DNA of 64,000 nucleotides. Origin: Methanosarcina sp. (GTDB lineage Archaea > Halobacteriota > Methanosarcinia > Methanosarcinales > Methanosarcinaceae). Below the pieces are notes generated by a model. It had not been told where the DNA came from. It worked only from the letters and a program-made list of their open reading frames with translations, and made no database searches. Positions 1-9,045 of the stretch are shown here, in pieces. How positions within the stretch are numbered: the stretch's first letter is position 1; each line of letters begins with the position of its first letter. The DNA lies in assembly GCA_003164755.1 (NCBI GenBank), contig PLUB01000023.1, positions 1-64,000 on the forward strand. Direction: 5' to 3'. A program made the position numbers and the translations under genes.

Positions 1-79
1 ATAACATATTACTACTTTTGATTTCCTTTTTGTTTTACTATATCCTTATAAAAGATTTTTTGCAACGGAACCATATTTT

Positions 80-290
80 TTGGGTCAGCTTTCAGAGCAA
101 AATCAAAAGGTATGATGCAGTAATGAAATGAGCAGTAAAAGAACATCTCTGTGCATAAGAGATATATTAAGAAACAAGAGATTCAGCACAAAAAGAGCTC
201 CATAGAACGAGTTTTTGCAGTAATTAAAAAATATTCAGGCAGGGTAATATCTAACTCAGCATCTGAAGACTCATAGATCCTCATTTTGCC
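80..290 (+). mobile_element. IS5-like transposase C-terminal fragment
   Basis: Decayed 3' part of a DDE transposase gene. In shifting frames it reads AKSKGYDA, then MKRAVKEH, then LRNKRF, the same C-terminal segment present in three longer copies at about 20.0, 35.7 and 48.5 kb. Stop codons and frameshifts rule out function. The 5' part is absent or lies outside recognisable similarity. Assignment to the IS4/IS5 superfamily is from my recognition of the protein segment. Confidence 0.6.
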
Positions 291-373
291 AACAATATGA
301 CAAATCTAGTTTATGTGCCCTTTATGATATAATGGATATTTTCATAAACCAACAATTATCGGCAACATTCGCA

Positions 374-390
374 GAAAGATTTTATATACT
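374..390 (+). promoter_or_regulatory. Archaeal promoter of the MC1 gene
   Basis: A purine-rich BRE-like stretch (GAAAGAT) is followed by TTTATATA at 381-388. This is the classical archaeal TATA arrangement. Transcription would start about 25 bp further on, near 410, leaving a short leader with the ribosome binding site GAGGTGATC at 425-433. Confidence 0.6.
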
Positions 391-436
391 TAAAAACTTA
401 ATCAGTGTCTAGCAAGTAATTTATGAGGTGATCTTA

Positions 437-721
437 ATATCCAACATGAGAAATTTTGTTTTACGAGACAAAGATGGCAATGAACAGGGAATTTTCACTG
501 GAAAACAGCCTCGACAAGCCGCTTTAAAAGCTGCAAACAGGGGCACTGGGACCAAATCCAAACCTGAGATTATCCGCCTCAGGGAACGTGGAACAAAGAA
601 AGTACATATTTTCAAGGCATGGAAGCAAATTGTCGAAGCCCCCAAAAATAGACCTAGCTGGATGCCGGAGAAAATAAGTAAGCCCTTTGTCAAGAAAGAG
701 AAAATAGAAACGATCGAATAA
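437..721 (+). CDS. Chromosomal protein MC1
   Basis: Small basic architectural DNA-binding protein that bends and compacts DNA in Methanosarcinales. About 94 residues, the usual length. It carries the family core FVLRDKDGNE, FTGKQPRQAALKAANRG, RLRERGTKKVHVF-like and the C-terminal APKNRP-WMPEKISKPFVKKEK block. The start is unusual. Known MC1 proteins begin M-S-N-T-R-N-F. Here the codon before S-N is ATA (437-439), and T3 is replaced by M. The strong ribosome binding site GAGGTGATC (425-433) ends 3 nt before this ATA, the same spacing seen before the ATG at 29056. The in-frame GTG at 428 lies inside the ribosome binding site, and the ATG at 446 is 12 nt past it. Initiation could therefore be at ATA or at the ATG at 446. 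The gene is monocistronic with its own promoter and terminator. Confidence 0.93.
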   Translation: MSNMRNFVLRDKDGNEQGIFTGKQPRQAALKAANRGTGTKSKPEIIRLRERGTKKVHIFKAWKQIVEAPKNRPSWMPEKISKPFVKKEKIETIE

Positions 722-739
722 ATATAGTTTCCTTATATG

Positions 740-771
740 CCCTGAAAATCAGGGTTCTTTCATTTCTTTTT
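740..771 (+). terminator. Hairpin plus T-rich tail after MC1
   Basis: CCCTGA-AAA-TCAGGG forms a perfect 6-bp stem with a 3-nt loop 19 nt after the MC1 stop. It is followed by a T-rich run (TTCTTTCATTTCTTTTT). A terminator is the simplest reading. Confidence 0.6.
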
Positions 772-1037
772 GATATTCATAAACGAAATTAGCTTGTAAG
801 TGTCTTCAATATTTAGGACTGTTTAATTGAACAACACTTCTCTCCTGCAAATTTAGTTTTTCAACCCATATATCCAAAAATCACTAGATTTTGAACCAGA
901 GTTCATAAGGCTGGATTTTTATTTTATTAATCCTTTCTGGCTATACCAATCATAATAATGGACAAAGCGCTACTTATTGAATTTAGTCAGTGGCAAAAAT
1001 ATTTTTTCGCTTACTAGGTATTTCATCCTGGTCGGTT

Positions 1038-1439
1038 ATTTGATTTCTCCGCGGATTGACTTTACCAACTTCTTCTCAAGATCTTGCGCAGGCACTATAG
1101 AATTCTCAAGTGCAGAGTCGTCTCTCCCGATTACAACTCCAATGTTTCAGACAACTGTAACACCAAGATTTATGAGAATGCAATTCATTTCACGCATTTC
1201 AAGACTTCATCATCACCGCTTCCCTCTGCTGTGCATACCGAGAACCCAACTTTTTCAGTCAGCATCTGGCAGTGAATAGCATCTGAAAGTCTATCGAAAA
1301 GGTCTTTCATTGGATCCAGAACGGAGTAAATGTAGTCCGGAGCCACAAGAACAACTCCATTTGCATTCAAAATATGTCTCAATCTCTTCTCATAGTCATC
1401 GAATAAGAACATGGATCTGTAACGTAACAGGATCTTCAT
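1038..1439 (-). pseudogene. Flavodoxin / NADPH-dependent FMN reductase family fragment
   Basis: Reading on the minus strand from 1439 gives GVVLVAPDYIYSVLDPMKDL-FDRLSDAIHCQMLTEK and VGFSVCTAEGSGDDEV, which match the FMN-binding half of the flavodoxin-fold iron-sulfur flavoprotein/FMN reductase family. A stop after CVK and a further in-frame stop after GVTVV interrupt it. The remainder (IGVVIGRDDSALEN, then AQDLEKKLVKSI) continues in another frame. The N-terminal P-loop segment is missing. It is a dead remnant. Confidence 0.7.
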
Positions 1440-1621
1440 TCAGTACAATATTAAATATGCAGTTTATAGATATCTATAGCTTAGTTTCTGACCCTTCAGT
1501 TTCAGCACCTTTGAGGACAAAATCTAACCGTTTCAAGTTGTTACTTGCATTGCCCTTTGGGTTTGCATTGCTTCCAATGCTTTTCCTTTAGCCTCCTTGA
1601 TGAAATACTTCAAAATAAAGA

Positions 1622-3030
1622 TTATTTTGCAGTTTTTTTACCTTCTGAATGTATACCTGGATTACTTATTGAACTTGCTTTTCCTCTTACCAGAGAAGCG
1701 AATATACCAATGAAGCAGAAGATCGTAAACAGAATAAATGCATAGTGCAAACTTAAAAAGAATTGCTGATAATAAGCAGGCGTGATCTCTACAGGACCGA
1801 TAAAAATTGCAAAGATCATCATTGCAATACCCATCGAAAGCATCTGGCCAAGGAGTTGCATAGTCTCGTTCATCCCGGATGCAACGCCATAACATCTCTT
1901 GTCGACTGAACTCATAATAGCATTCGTGTTAGGGGACGAGAAAAGCCTGTAACCTGCACCGAGCACTATGAGAATGAAAATAAGGTGCAATAGGGATATT
2001 TTTTCTGTGAGGGAGATGAGTAGGAAGAGTCCTATTGTAGTTAGACCCATTCCTGCAGATGCAACGATTCTTGCTCAATTCTGTCGGAAAGCTGGCCGGC
2101 AATCGGCGAAATCATAGCTTGGACAACCGGCTGAACAACCAAAATAAAACCTGCATACTCAGGTGTTAAGCCTTTCGTATACTAAAGGTAAAGGCTTAAG
2201 ATAAAAGTCACTGCGTAAGTTGCACTGTAATTAATGAGAGTAGATAAATTCGAAAAAGCTTAGGTTCGGTTTTTTATTAGAAGGATAATATCAAGTACAG
2301 GGGATGGAATCGATATTTCATATCTCGCAAAAATCAGCATCCCAATAATTCCAGCAGCTATAAGAGCAGCACCTTTTAAGTCCGGAATGACTGATAAACC
2401 GCACATGACAGCAAGGGCAGCGAGACCGTAGATAATCGATCCTGTCAGGTCAAAATTATCTCCCTTGCACTCGGCCCATTCATATTTGAGTTTCCAGAGA
2501 ATTAAAAGAATTGTTGTGATACCTATTGGCACATTTACGAAGAAAATGCTTCGCCAGCCGAGAAGGTCTGTCATTACGCCGCCAAGGAAAGGGCCGATTG
2601 AAAGCCCAATATAAACCGCGGTGATGTAATATACCAAGAGCTCTCCCACGCTCACCTGGGGGAAAGACAGAGGCCACGATAGCAACTCCGGTTCCGAAGA
2701 TCATGGCACTTCCTATACCCTGTATGATTCGAATTCCAATTAGCATCTCTGTTGAGGGGACCATTGTCATTGCAAGGGATGCAAGGCTGAAAAGCGCTAT
2801 TCCATAGAGCTAAATCCTTTTTTTCCCGTAAATATCGGCTATTTTCCCAAAAGGGACCAGAAAATTGCTGCAGTAAGAAGATACGCAGTTGCAATCCAAG
2901 AAAGGGCAATTGCGTCCATGTGAAACTCTTTCCCCATCGAGGGAAGGGCAATGTTAACTGCTGAGCCGTCAAATGGAGTGATAAATCCTGAAAGTATTGA
3001 GAATTAAAAGCATCGAAAAGATCAAGACAA
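1622..3030 (-). pseudogene. MFS drug:H+ antiporter (DHA2/EmrB-like), multiply frameshifted
   Basis: Four overlapping minus-strand reading frames together cover most of one major facilitator. From the N-terminus: the segment around 2770-3030; GIRIIQGIGSAMIFGTGVAI and FPPGERGRALG (motif C region); SIGPFLGGVMTDLLGWRSIF-FVNVPIG (2550-2640), diagnostic for the 14-TM DHA2 family; and the C-terminal helices at 1622-2050. At least three frameshifts and internal stops separate the pieces, and about 200 bp around 2050-2260 no longer reads as protein. No functional product is expected. Confidence 0.85.
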
Positions 3031-3158
3031 ATTTGGTACACAAAAGATCTTTTCAGAATAATGATCCTTTAAATCATTCGGTTTATTATAGTTTTTTTAG
3101 ATATAGTTAACTAATAAACTTTTTTAGTATTATCTACTTGTTATGTATAGTATTCCAT

Positions 3159-3320
3159 TTAACTAGTTTTCAATACTTTCTTCCTGCTCGTTCTCTTGAG
3201 CCTTAGAATAAAGGACATTACCCTTGGCTCTACATTTCCAGCCTGTGCTTCTCCAAAGTTCTCAAAGTGCTGGTAGATAACTTCAACATCAGGTCCAGCT
3301 ACAATCGTTGAAGAAGGCAT
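3159..3320 (-). CDS. Possible 53-codon ORF or gene fragment
   Basis: An ATG-started frame of 53 residues (MPSSTIVAGPDVEVIYQHFE...), with a central stretch rich in E, G and N and a basic C-terminus (RLKRTSRKKVLK). No ribosome binding site precedes it and I do not recognise the protein. It lies among pseudogenes, so a leftover piece of a larger gene is at least as likely as a real small gene. Confidence 0.25.
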   Translation of the reverse strand: MPSSTIVAGPDVEVIYQHFENFGEAQAGNVEPRVMSFILRLKRTSRKKVLKTS

Positions 3321-3429
3321 GAAGATACGTATGAATCAAGTATGAGCTTAAGGATAAAAAGGAAAAATCTGAAGGAGAATAGTGAATAGCTTGTTTCAAG
3401 CTCTTGCCTTCTTTATTTTTGATTACAAG

Positions 3430-4150
3430 TTTTTATATTAACAATTTAGCAGGGAATTGAGGGTGGAAAAAGGTGTCCTGATAGTGCTTATTCGCTTGCA
3501 TTAAAAGCAGCAGGCAACAACAAGGGCACAATTTCAAGAATTGAAAAAATACACACTGAATTGGATCTAAAAGAATAAGGACTTTTAATAGAGTTGCAAG
3601 GTAAAGTTAAAATGCTGAAGTGCGAGCATCTCAATCTCCAACACAAATTAATTGTTGCAGAGTTAGCTAGTGTAAGTATAGGACTGATCTATAAATATTT
3701 TTCAGGCGGCAAATCGATACCGTTAAAGGAATAGGTCATTAATACATGGGGAAACTGTTGATGATAAAGCGCCAGAAATTGTTGATTTCAATGATTTTCC
3801 AGGTTACATAGAGATATCATCAAAAATTTGCAGCAACTCAACAAAGAGAATAGCTCTTTGATAAAGGCAGTGAAATAGCCGCATTTGTTGACAGTGAAAT
3901 TATAGACAAAGTCAAAAATATAGACTTTAAAGACTACTAAGTTGCATCCGAATTTTTCGCCCTTTTCAATGACGTTAAGATAGCAATAATGATTCTTTTT
4001 AACTCCTTATGAAATGGGAGATCTCACGGTAAAAGGTATTATTTTCTTTAATAAGATCTACCCAGTGCCTTTCAAGAATGAAGAAGTTCTGACGGATTTA
4101 ATGGTTGATCTATCTTTGAAGATATGGTGCTACCATAATACATAGAAGCT
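3430..4150 (+). pseudogene. Decayed gene(s) of unknown function
   Basis: Short protein-like stretches alternate between frames: ALKAAGNNKGTISRIEKIH, then LLIELQGKVKMLKCEHLN and LIVAELASVSIGLIYKYF (coil-like), then KAPEIVDFNDFPGYIEI, and near 4010 YEMGDLTVKGIIFFNKIYP with a stop near 4145. Stops and frameshifts separate them. The N-terminal piece resembles a small helix-turn-helix and the next part a coiled coil, but I cannot name the family. From 4150 to 4530 I see no coding signal. Confidence 0.35.
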
Positions 4151-4532
4151 TTTTTCAGTTAGCTCTATCTAGAAAGCTATCGATGGCAAAATTTAGACTT
4201 TATATAAATCCGAATATCAACAGCGTTAGCTTTGGGATCCTTAACAAAATTATGTGAGTATATCCCTTTACTCGCTTTATGACATTTTTACTCCTTCATT
4301 TTCGTCTACCAATCTTTTAATGTAAATTTGGGACACTGCCTAATAACTGATAAATTTCTTGTCAACAGACCAAATAGACTTAGATTAGTCTTTGAATCTA
4401 CTGAATTAAATTGTTAACTCCAAGGGGTTACAAGCCTCACAGATTTAGCGTGGGGTGGTTAACTGGTACATAATCACTGGATTCACTGGTGTTGGGCAAA
4501 AGTATGAGCTAATTTCTTTAAAGCTCCAGCAT

Positions 4533-4563
4533 TGAGTATATTTATCTTAAAAGATATACCTCC
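4533..4563. other. Imperfect hairpin downstream of the thioredoxin-like gene
   Basis: GAGTATAT...AAGATATACCTC can fold as an imperfect stem just past the 3' end of the minus-strand gene at 4576. It could mark transcript termination or 3'-end protection. Only the dyad symmetry supports this. Confidence 0.3.
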
Positions 4564-4575
4564 TCTTCGGTTTTC

Positions 4576-5139
4576 TCATGTGGATTTACTTTTATCCTGC
4601 TGAACAATAGCAAGATCAATGATTTTTTTAAATATCTGTTCATTTTTATCGCCTAGTCCAATAATCCTGGCTTGAGATCTGTCCATGTTAATTTTTCCCT
4701 CGTCACTTATGTAAACGTATTTTCCGTTTTCTGTACCAACGATAACAAAGGAGTCAGGCGTGTGGTTGCTTATTGAAAAATATTTTGCAAGTCCAGGACT
4801 TTGATGTATATCGATAAACGCAATCGTAGCTTTTCCTTGGTATTCTACAGCCAATTTTTCCAGAATAGGTTTCATTGCCTGGCATGGTCTGCATGACTCA
4901 TATCCCATCTCCACAAAAACCGGGCCTTTATATAGAAATGTGTTTATTTGCTCAAGCTGAGTTATTTTCACAATATTATTGTTTTCTAGATTTACTTCTG
5001 AATTATCTTTATCCGTGTATGTATTCCCCTGCGTGTATACATTTCCCATTTGGGATGGGTAGTTCCCCATAATCTGTGCTAGTGCAGGTCCAAGAGACAG
5101 AGCTAAATATATTACCAGAAGAGAAGCTATTAATTTCAT
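4576..5139 (-). CDS. Secreted thioredoxin-fold protein
   Basis: Exported or membrane-anchored disulfide oxidoreductase-like protein of 187 residues from the chosen start. The N-terminus MKLIASLLVIYLALSLGPAL is a signal peptide or anchor. An Asn/Gln/Thr-rich linker follows (about residues 24-57), then a thioredoxin fold with VFVEMGYESCRPCQAMKPIL carrying the CRPC active site (C83, C86). The sequence then reads IAFIDIHQSPGLAKYFSI and a cis-Pro-like TPDSFVIV. The start at 5139 was preferred over an upstream in-frame codon at 5160 because GGGTGA lies about 9 nt before it and the signal peptide begins there. A perfect palindrome sits in the leader. Its substrate is unknown; it stands alone between two non-coding stretches. 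Confidence 0.85.
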   Translation of the reverse strand: MKLIASLLVIYLALSLGPALAQIMGNYPSQMGNVYTQGNTYTDKDNSEVNLENNNIVKITQLEQINTFLYKGPVFVEMGYESCRPCQAMKPILEKLAVEYQGKATIAFIDIHQSPGLAKYFSISNHTPDSFVIVGTENGKYVYISDEGKINMDRSQARIIGLGDKNEQIFKKIIDLAIVQQDKSKST

Positions 5140-5168
5140 TTTCACGATTTCACCCAGCATATAAATTA

Positions 5169-5185
5169 AGCCAGTTAAACTGGCT
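5169..5185. promoter_or_regulatory. Perfect palindrome in the leader of the thioredoxin-like gene
   Basis: AGCCAGTT-A-AACTGGCT is an exact 8-bp inverted repeat with a one-base spacer, 30 bp upstream of the ATG at 5139. An A/T-rich TATA-like stretch follows upstream (about 5200-5220). Position and perfect symmetry fit an operator for a dimeric repressor; a leader hairpin is the alternative. Confidence 0.4.
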
Positions 5186-6334
5186 GAATATCTGTCTAAT
5201 TAAATAAAATTTATTTTAATCTAACAAAATTAGATAAAGACTAGTATATCTTTTATTTTTGGGAAAATGTAGTAATGTACCAATGTTTCTGTAAAATCAC
5301 AAATCTTAGTAAGTTATCAAGGAGAATATCATATATTAAAAGACCCCGCGCGCATACAGTATGAAAAAATTTAGTATGGAATTTACAGCAATTCGTAATA
5401 CTGCATAAAATGTAGAGTGAACCTTATATTTACGATTTTCAACAACTCATAGCCATGATCCATTCTATCTCATAAATTATTTGATTTTTTTATTCGGGTA
5501 CTATTTACAGTAAGAAAAATATATTTTTTTAATATCTTTTTATTATAGATATTGTAGAGCATTTCGAGAAATTCCCATTTTTGGCTGGTTGTCTTTAAAG
5601 TAAATAAAGCAATTTGTCGAAATAGGGGGTTTATCGAAATTCTCTAAATTACTTCGTGTACTTGCACATCTACCAATCATTTACTAGATAGTTTTCTTTA
5701 TCTTTCACTTTAAGCTACAATGTATAATTACCACTGTATTTATTTTAAATTAATTATACAATAAATAGTTTCTGAATAAAATCTACTTCCTCCTAAAATA
5801 TTTAGTCTAGAACAATAATTTGATAGTAATTATGTTTTTATTCTCCCTGAAGATCTTTACAAATTTTACATTGAGTTTTTTCCTAAAAAAGCGATGCAGA
5901 TTAATCTTAGATCAAATTTTAGATTTTAAAAGCCCCATAAGAGTTATTATCAACACCCTACGATTATAATGAAAATCTTTAAGTGTAGGGTTATATCCTT
6001 AGGGATTGAATAAATCTAAAAAATGATCATATTCCCATTTAGGTGGAATTTTTAAAGAAAACGGTATATAGCCTCCTTCAATATATTCAAAATACCACAA
6101 CTAATGTGTTGTAACTTTTTTTATGGAAAAGTTTACAGACAAATTAGTACATTGCTAAATTATTCCAATACATACTCTCAGGCTATCTCCATCTTCGGGA
6201 ATAAGAAAAACATAATTAATATTAATTTGTTGTTTAATTTTAAAATATTTTCTATGAAAATAAAATTTATTTAAAAACTATTATTTTTAGGATTAATTTA
6301 AAATAATAAAGAGAATAAGTACATGTAGCTTAAA
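5186..6334. other. Long AT-rich intergenic stretch
   Basis: No coding signal on either strand over more than 1.1 kb. It contains one copy of the ~90-bp palindromic repeat (5560-5647). It also has a short segment around 5430-5470 (TTTTCAACAACTCATA) that recurs near 31170. Otherwise I see only A/T-rich sequence. Confidence 0.5.
5560..5647. repeat. ~90-bp palindromic repeat, copy 1
   Basis: Left arm ATTTCGAGAAATTCCCATTT, centre GGCTGGTTGT...AAAGCAATTTGTCGAAAT, right arm GGGGGTTTATCGAAATTCTC. The outer arms are inverted repeats of each other. Same family as copies near 6335, 7177, 8775, 26311, 30951, 44223, 47501, 50812, 52350, 53141 and 61587. This copy has the 'GGCTGGTTGTTTATA' type of left half. 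Confidence 0.7.
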
Positions 6335-6427
6335 GAGGATTTCGATAACCACCTATATTTTGTCAGATGCTTATATTTGTTACATGCCAAACTAGTGAAA
6401 ATCTCAGGTTCATCGAAATCCCCTAAA
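6335..6427. repeat. ~90-bp palindromic repeat, copy 2
   Basis: Begins GAGGATTTCGATAACCACCT and ends GGTTCATCGAAATCCCC, the conserved outer inverted arms of the family. The middle has diverged. Confidence 0.6.
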
Positions 6428-6830
6428 AGGTCAAGTAGTTATGGAAAAATCTACATAGCTAAAAAAGCTATAACTGACATTCAAAATGTTCAAAAAATTA
6501 TCAAACAAAGTATGTAAGTTATACCGAAAAACAATCTTGAAATTTGTTGATATCTAGGTTTCTATATAGATATCCACATGACTAGAATAATCAGTTATAT
6601 TAATCCTCTAAACTAATATTCAATGCAAATTTGGTGGAGTTTTTTAAAACTGTCGGCTATTGATCATATAATTTATTTTCCTATCAATTAGTAATCACAA
6701 GTTTCTATTGCATCAAAATAGTTTCAATAAACCTATTTTTAGTAAATTTAATAGTTGCCAAAAAACAAAATCCCTTAAAAAATGAAATGCCTTGAAATTA
6801 TTAATTTTAACAATAAAGGAGTTAAATAAA
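6428..6830. other. Leader region of the small secreted-protein gene
   Basis: No coding signal. The last ~60 bp (ending ATAAAGGAGTTAAATAA before the ATG at 6831) closely resemble the region before the related fragment at 54025. The upstream sequence was evidently duplicated with the gene. AAGGAG at about 6817-6822 is the ribosome binding site. Confidence 0.5.
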
Positions 6831-7080
6831 TGTTGAAACAATCATCTAGTAAAATAAAGAAGGTATTGGCTATTTTGCGGCAGTCCTTGTTGTGGTTTCC
6901 TTGACAGCAGCGCTAGCGAGTGCAAGAGCTGAGAATGAAGGGCATGGGCATGATGGCGGTGGTGGTCATGGTAGTTCAATTAACGGCACCGACAGTACTA
7001 GATTCGGCAGTAGCGTCGGTAGTGTTTATGGCCACTCAGGATGTGGATGGGTAAACGGCGCATGGGTTTGTTCCACATAA
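6831..7080 (+). pseudogene. Small secreted Gly/His-rich protein, frameshifted in the signal peptide
   Basis: After a good ribosome binding site (AAGGAG) the ATG frame gives MLKQSSSKIKKVLAI, a typical signal-peptide n-region. The hydrophobic core (AAVLVVVSLTAALASARA) continues in the +1 frame around 6870-6880. The mature part is ENEGHGHDGGGGHGSS, then a Ser/Gly stretch and a C-terminal CGWVNGAWVC with two Cys. The open frame from GTG at 6892 alone would lack the basic n-region. Either a real frameshift has killed the gene or there is a sequencing error in a short homopolymer. A second copy of the N-terminus lies at 54025. Confidence 0.5.
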
Positions 7081-7176
7081 GGTTATCCGTATATCTGAAT
7101 ATGAAAATGTGCCAAATGGTAATAGCATTGCAATAAAAACAAAACTACAAAGGATAAAAACTTTAAATAAAATATA

Positions 7177-7268
7177 GAGGATTTCTATAAATTCTATTTT
7201 TTTAGGCTGTTGTTTCTAAAACCTATATAAGCAAATTGTTGAAATACTAGGTCTTACGAAATTCTCTA
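7177..7268. repeat. ~90-bp palindromic repeat, copy 3
   Basis: GAGGATTTCTATAAATTCTA ... TTAGGCTGTTGTTT ... TATATAAGCAAATTGTTGAAAT ... TTACGAAATTCTCTA. Same half-type as the copies at 5560 and 52350. It starts 97 bp after the small secreted-protein gene. Apart from this the 7081-7485 gap shows nothing coding. Confidence 0.65.
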
Positions 7269-7485
7269 TGTTAAGGATCTCAAAAAAACGACAACAGAGT
7301 TTAATTGGTCTATATTGCCTAAATGGAGTTAAATCGAACGTTATATTAGTATGCTTCGATAAACTCAACTGTGGATACACAGGGCACTCTATTTTTTGGC
7401 CACTAGTTTTTCTCTCAAAATCGCCGAACACTTCTTTTAGACTCCAAATCTGTCTTTCCATTTTTTTTTTTCAATCTTGAAGTCA

Positions 7486-8466
7486 TTATTCTTTGCAAGT
7501 TTCTTCGTTTTCATTTTTATTAAGGATCACTCTTGTCCTTTCCATGTCTTCTTTTGAATGGATTTTTATGAGTTTTCTGCGCTCTGCGCTCATCTGTGAC
7601 ATATCTTGTGAAAGCAGTCCAAAAGCATCAGCTCTACACTGTCTGCAGTGTCGCATCTGCATGACGTAAGGTTCACAATCTTCTTGGACAGCCTTTCTCT
7701 CTTCTGCTGTAGGTGGCTCAATGTCTGCAAAAGCTCCCTGATTGATAAGAGGCATTACATTCATAATGTAAACTCCGAGTTCATTGAGTTTTCTGGCGAT
7801 CTCAACTACATGCTTATCATTGATACCTGGAATGAGCACGGTATTAACTTTGACAACTAAACCTGCATCAACAGCTTCTTTGATACCCTCTAGCTGATTC
7901 TTAATATGGATTTCTGCGGCTTTGGTCCCCCTGTAGACTTCTCCGTGATAGATAATATGATCAACTATTTTTGCATGAATTTCTGGATCAATTGAGTTTA
8001 ATGTCACTGTTAATGTGGAAACTCCCAACCGGAGCAAATCCTGTAGCTTTTCGGGAAGCAATAGTCCGTTTGTGCTCATACAGAGGGTGATTTCAGGAAA
8101 TTCTTTTTTTATCAGTTCAAAGGTCTCGAAGGTCTCATCATTAGCCAGAGGATCACCTGGCCCTGCAATCCCAACGACCTCGATGAAAGGATAGTCTGCT
8201 AGAATCGGTTTTGTTTTCTGAAGAGCTTCTTGTGGAGTTAGGACTTTACTTGTAACTCCTGGACGGCTCTCATTTACACAGTCAAATTTCCGGATGCAAA
8301 AATTACACTGGATATTACATTTCGGAGCTACAGCCAGGTGAATTCTCCCGTATTTGTGCTGGGCTTTCTTGTCATAGCAAGGGTGTTTTGCAATCTTTCT
8401 TAGGAGTTCCTCTTCATATTTTGGCCCTGTATCTATCTCGCTCATATGATTGTCTTCTTCTGGCAA
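7486..8466 (-). CDS. nifB: NifB-type radical SAM FeMo-cofactor precursor synthase
   Basis: Builds the carbide-containing 8Fe precursor (NifB-co) of nitrogenase cofactors from two 4Fe clusters and SAM. The SAM-cluster motif is CNIQCNFC (C50, C54, C57). NifB-specific segments follow: FDCVNESRPGVTS, VVGIAGPGDPLANDETFETF, LCMSTNGLLLPE, and near the C-terminus HCRQCRADAFGLLSQD. At 326 residues it is the short archaeal form without the C-terminal NifX-like domain of many bacterial NifBs. The TTG start at 8466 is chosen because GGAGGAG lies 7-9 nt upstream; an ATG seven codons in lacks a close site. No nifHDKEN genes are in the window, so it is an orphan here. A TATA box lies about 190 bp upstream. 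Confidence 0.93.
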   Translation of the reverse strand: MPEEDNHMSEIDTGPKYEEELLRKIAKHPCYDKKAQHKYGRIHLAVAPKCNIQCNFCIRKFDCVNESRPGVTSKVLTPQEALQKTKPILADYPFIEVVGIAGPGDPLANDETFETFELIKKEFPEITLCMSTNGLLLPEKLQDLLRLGVSTLTVTLNSIDPEIHAKIVDHIIYHGEVYRGTKAAEIHIKNQLEGIKEAVDAGLVVKVNTVLIPGINDKHVVEIARKLNELGVYIMNVMPLINQGAFADIEPPTAEERKAVQEDCEPYVMQMRHCRQCRADAFGLLSQDMSQMSAERRKLIKIHSKEDMERTRVILNKNENEETCKE

Positions 8467-8647
8467 ATGTGTTCTCCTCCATTAGGAGTTTAAAAATACA
8501 GCAGGATCCTCAAGTACAAGGGGACACTGAAACATCTAAAGCAAACTATGTTACAGCACCTTGATATACATTGTGGAATTTCTAGAATACCAAATTGGAA
8601 TTTAAGACAAAATTAGACAGAATACTAAATTTCATTATGTACGACTA

Positions 8648-8662
8648 AGCTTTTATACTTCT
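8648..8662 (-). promoter_or_regulatory. Probable nifB promoter
   Basis: On the minus strand GAAGTATAAAAGCTTAG gives a good archaeal TATA box, which would leave a leader of about 160 nt before nifB. A long untranslated leader would allow regulation, but I see no clear operator. Confidence 0.4.
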
Positions 8663-8774
8663 GTTTTCTTAATAAGATTCAAAGTTATATCTTATACTTT
8701 TTGGCTTGGGATTCTTTCGCCAAATACATCCTGTCTGTATAATGCTTTTTTTGTAATAATAATACTTAGATAAT

Positions 8775-8845
8775 TCCGATTAATCTCTGATTTACACGAG
8801 TCATTTATACACCATTTATAAGCAGATGACGAAATTTGGAGGGCT
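8775..8845. repeat. ~90-bp palindromic repeat, copy 4
   Basis: GATTAATCTCTGATTTACACGAGTCATTTATA ... TTTATAAGCAGATGACGAAATTTGGAGGG; the outer 'CGATAAACC' tips are eroded. The rest of 8467-9045 has no gene signal. A 69-codon minus-strand frame here consists largely of this repeat and was not called. Confidence 0.6.
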
Positions 8846-9045
8846 ATAAAAACTCTATGTAGTTTATCACAGGCCACTTGATCAATAACATTTAAAACCA
8901 TTTGCCTTTTTGGAGTTGGTTACAAATGTCTATTTTTTAGGAGCTATTATCTATTTGAAATGGTGATCTCAAGTTGATTTGAAAGGCCAAATACTAGGCA
9001 AATTAAGACCTTTTTAGGATTTAAATTCGGGGATTTGCGTTAGTT

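Noticed and set aside
740-771. Hairpin after MC1 considered as a member of the dispersed palindrome family
   Set aside because: Different sequence and much shorter; fits a plain terminator.
8692-8901. 69-codon minus-strand ORF
   Set aside because: Made up largely of a palindromic repeat copy (8775-8845); no ribosome binding site and no protein family.
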